This document shows, piece after piece, positions 61,901 to 64,000 of a DNA stretch of 64,000 nucleotides. A program made the translations under genes and the position numbers. The first letter of the stretch is position 1. Every line of letters starts with the position of its first letter. Origin of the DNA: Amia ocellicauda (lineage: Eukaryota > Chordata > Actinopteri > Amiiformes > Amiidae); the NCBI RefSeq assembly GCF_036373705.1, contig NC_089853.1:29347568-29411567 (forward strand), read 5' to 3'. A model generated the notes under the pieces. It was not told the origin of the DNA. It did no database searches and saw only the letters and a program-made list of their open reading frames with translations.

Positions 61901-63968
61901 ACAGCTGAGGGGCAATTCACAGACTAGATCTGACTCCAACTTTTGTTGCCAACTTGTTACAATTTTCCATAAACCTTCCCAGGAATATATTTCCACAAGA
62001 ATTTGGAAAATATATTGGCATTCCATCTACCTCCCACTCTGAAATTCCAAGCCTCCCATACAGACATGCCCCTTTATCCCTTTACTGCTCTAACTACCAG
62101 GTTTACAGCTCCCAGCTTTAGGAATGCTTCCAAATACTGCATGTGCTGCACCAGAACAGAACACATCCCTGAATTTATAGCAAGCAGTTGCACAACGATG
62201 TTTGCGAAACAGTTTTTTTTTTTTTTTTTTATGACCGGGAGCACATTTCATAATGGCTTTCTAAAACCTAAAGGGCCTGCCAACTGTGAAGAAAGAGCGG
62301 GAACGTGGTGGAAAAACAGCAGGCACTATTTACAGTGATATGACAGACCTAACACGTGTTTGTTACCTCATGGAAATTTTCCTCTGTAATCCCACTGTCT
62401 TCAATGTGAAGAATGCTGTTCAGGGTCTGGACATAGAGCAGATCCACTTCCTCCAGGTCTTCGAGAATGAGCGGGATACAGCAGAGTTGCTTCCAAACCA
62501 TGGGAGCCAGATGAAGATCCAAAGGCTTTTTGGTGCGAATGGCAACACCCATTAAGATGCCCAAGAATTTGAACTGCATGAGGTGTTCGTCTAAACACGC
62601 TGAGGGGTTGAACAGGAATCTGAGGAGAAAGGACAGCAGACTTGCCATCTAACTTACAGTTATGAAACCTGTGTATCCCACAGCAAAGAACCCTTCTTTG
62701 GCAGAGTATCTTCAAGTTAATCTCTTTATATTGTTCATCGGGGTAAACAAATTTAGGAAAGGCCCCCATTACAGAAGGTTGCAATATTCAGAAAAGAGCA
62801 CTCATGGAGTTTTAGCTTTTCACCAAGAAGTCATTAAAAGAGTCTGCAGGTGAGTAATGCTGCCAAATATCAGAACTGTTGACTTTCAAAATGCGGTGAC
62901 CTCAACAGCAGGTGCTTTTTTCTGCTTTCTATTTAAATGCAAATTTTATCATTAAAATGAAAGAACAACCATTTGTCTTTGTTATGATTCCTCACCCTCA
63001 TGCTGCTCAGCACAACCCATCATAAAAACAACAGAAAATATTCAAATACTGAAGAGTGTATCCTGTCTATCCTAAGTCCAACAGGGCAAGAATTCACTGT
63101 CCTTTATTTATGCCCTTAGCTGACTTAATGTGCTGGTTATCTATCAATATACTGTTTAAATTACAACAACTTGATAATGGTGTGCTTCCCCAGTTAAAAG
63201 TAACATTAATTACAAACTCTTAACCTTTGTGGACTTTCAGGCCATTATCTAATCAATGGATTATTGTTATACAATGCTGTGTAATCATAGTTTAATGGTG
63301 TGTAATCCCTGTGCTTTTAGGAATCGCTGCATACCTGTCTCTGTTGTACCCCACTTCAGCAGTGGCATTTGGAGAGGGAATGAGAAGGTCTACCACTCCA
63401 GTCTCGAGTTCCTTTTTAAAGAGGGAAAAATTGAGTTATCGTGGTCACACCTCACATGACCTTTCCCTGCTTGAGCTTCATCAGGGCTGGAAATGACAAC
63501 GGTTGCATCAGATGTCAATTCTGGTGGCTTAGGACAGAGGCTGAGGTAGTAAAATGTTTTACTCCCCTTTTTCTTAAAGTCTACTTAATCAAGTATTGGT
63601 CTTGGAATTCATGTTTGGCAGGTGGGTCCACATTTTAATTGTATTAAGGCCCAGGTCTCAATAGAACTCAGCTGTGAGGCCATGGTGATATGTAAATATA
63701 TATTTAGTTTTTTACTGTTCTATCTGTTGTCTGCCGCCAGCAAACACACAAAAACAAGACAATTCGCTGCATACTGTCTCACAATATTCTTAGCGAAGCT
63801 ACCTGGCACATTTCTGTTATGGTGTCATCAAAAACTCCGCCAGCGTCGTCAGCCCCCTCTCCTACTAGCTTCACCTTCCAGGCACGAGAAGGCAGTCGCA
63901 GGTCTGAGGCGTTGAGTTTCACTACCTGTCTGGCAATCTGTACAAAGATGGGCTTGCACTTGCGGCCC
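58802..63968 (-). CDS. herc1: HERC1 E3 ubiquitin ligase, C-terminal six exons (HECT domain), partial
   Basis: HERC1 is a giant E3 ligase of about 4,860 residues in human. On the minus strand the exons are 63803-63968, 63335-63411, 62367-62619, 60762-60914, 59956-60261 and 58802-58987. They encode the last 379 or so residues, essentially the whole HECT domain, and all junctions keep frame. Landmarks: GRKCKPIFVQIARQ, EGADDAGGVFDD (start of HECT), FKFLGILMGVAIRT, GGNSIPLTFSNRKEY, LVQWFWQTLEEFSNEERVLF, and LPTSQTCFFQLRLPPY, whose Cys, 50 residues from the end, is the ubiquitin-accepting residue. It ends NVDNAEGSDTDY, the HERC1 terminus, which separates it from HERC2. The N-terminal exons lie beyond the right edge. 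Conservation is very high and nothing is broken. Confidence 0.97.
59956..60261 (-). CDS. herc1: herc1 exon (second from the end)
   Basis: 306 nt, 102 codons: VAAVREGMSWIVPVPLLSLL through FQIMKVDR. Acceptor gagcacag, donor gtgagt. GC-rich compared with its introns. Confidence 0.96.
60762..60914 (-). CDS. herc1: herc1 exon (third from the end)
   Basis: 153 nt, 51 codons: MIPLDSFVGQSADGKMVPII through EMDRQ. Acceptor tttacag, donor gtaagt. Confidence 0.96.
62367..62619 (-). CDS. herc1: herc1 exon (fourth from the end)
   Basis: 253 nt: FLFNPSACLDEHLMQFKFLG through GITEENFHE. Acceptor ctcctcag, donor gtaaca. Confidence 0.96.
63335..63411 (-). CDS. herc1: herc1 exon (fifth from the end)
   Basis: 77 nt: ELETGVVDLLIPSPNATAEV then GYNRD plus two bases. 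Acceptor taaaaag, donor gtatgc. The codon completed across the junction is Arg. Confidence 0.94.
63803..63968 (-). CDS. herc1: herc1 exon (sixth from the end)
   Basis: 166 nt: one base closing the previous codon, then GRKCKPIFVQ through DTITEMCQ. Acceptor tccccag, donor gtagct. Starts the HECT domain. Confidence 0.95.
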
Positions 63969-64000
63969 CTGGGGAGACAAACGCCACAGACAAGTCCAAG

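Larger units (their letters stand above)
58988..63802 (-). other. herc1: herc1 introns (five)
   Basis: The introns in genomic order are 58988-59955, 60262-60761, 60915-62366, 62620-63334 and 63412-63802. All have GT-AG ends and are AT-rich. I recognise no nested gene or well-defined transposon in them. Confidence 0.8.

Overview
This is a vertebrate chromosome segment, almost certainly from a ray-finned fish. Three spliced genes can be rebuilt exon by exon. The spaces between them are AT-rich and hold fish-type Tc1/mariner, pogo-like and hAT elements, a foldback element, MITEs and microsatellites. I see no bacterial, phage or viral genes. The species and any finer taxonomy cannot be fixed from this sequence.

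Layout. (1) 1-2412: intergenic DNA with a defective Tc1 element (1050-2410). (2) 4623-7404, plus strand: complete two-exon fbxl22, an F-box/leucine-rich-repeat protein of 227 residues. (3) About 7.4-42.3 kb: a gene-poor stretch of about 35 kb with a Tc1 remnant (10861-12372), a 472-bp foldback element (13649-14120), an internally deleted Tc1/mariner element (24410-25272) and a second copy of the first Tc1 family with a rearranged end (31557-33262). A CpG-rich patch at 8.6-9.1 kb and a bZIP-site-bearing block at 26-27 kb are unexplained. (4) About 42.3-44.2 kb: a CpG-rich promoter region with CCAAT boxes, an octamer, a CACGTG E-box and a perfect D-box. It precedes a ciart (CHRONO) homologue on the plus strand. 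The ciart coding exons lie at 47942-56770 and encode 388 residues. Its second coding intron carries a pogo-like element with a hAT MITE nested inside. (5) 58802-63968, minus strand: the last six coding exons of herc1, covering its HECT ubiquitin-ligase domain through the stop. The gene continues past the right edge. ciart and herc1 converge tail to tail.

The order fbxl22(+) ... herc1(-) matches human 15q22, where FBXL22 and HERC1 are neighbours. Human CIART is on 1q21, close to APH1A and CA14, whose paralogues APH1B and CA12 lie near FBXL22 on 15q22. A ciart copy here is therefore best read as the 15q22-side ohnolog from the early vertebrate genome duplications, kept in this fish and absent from human 15q22. 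That position, the likely circadian promoter and the structures of the transposon copies are the most interesting results.
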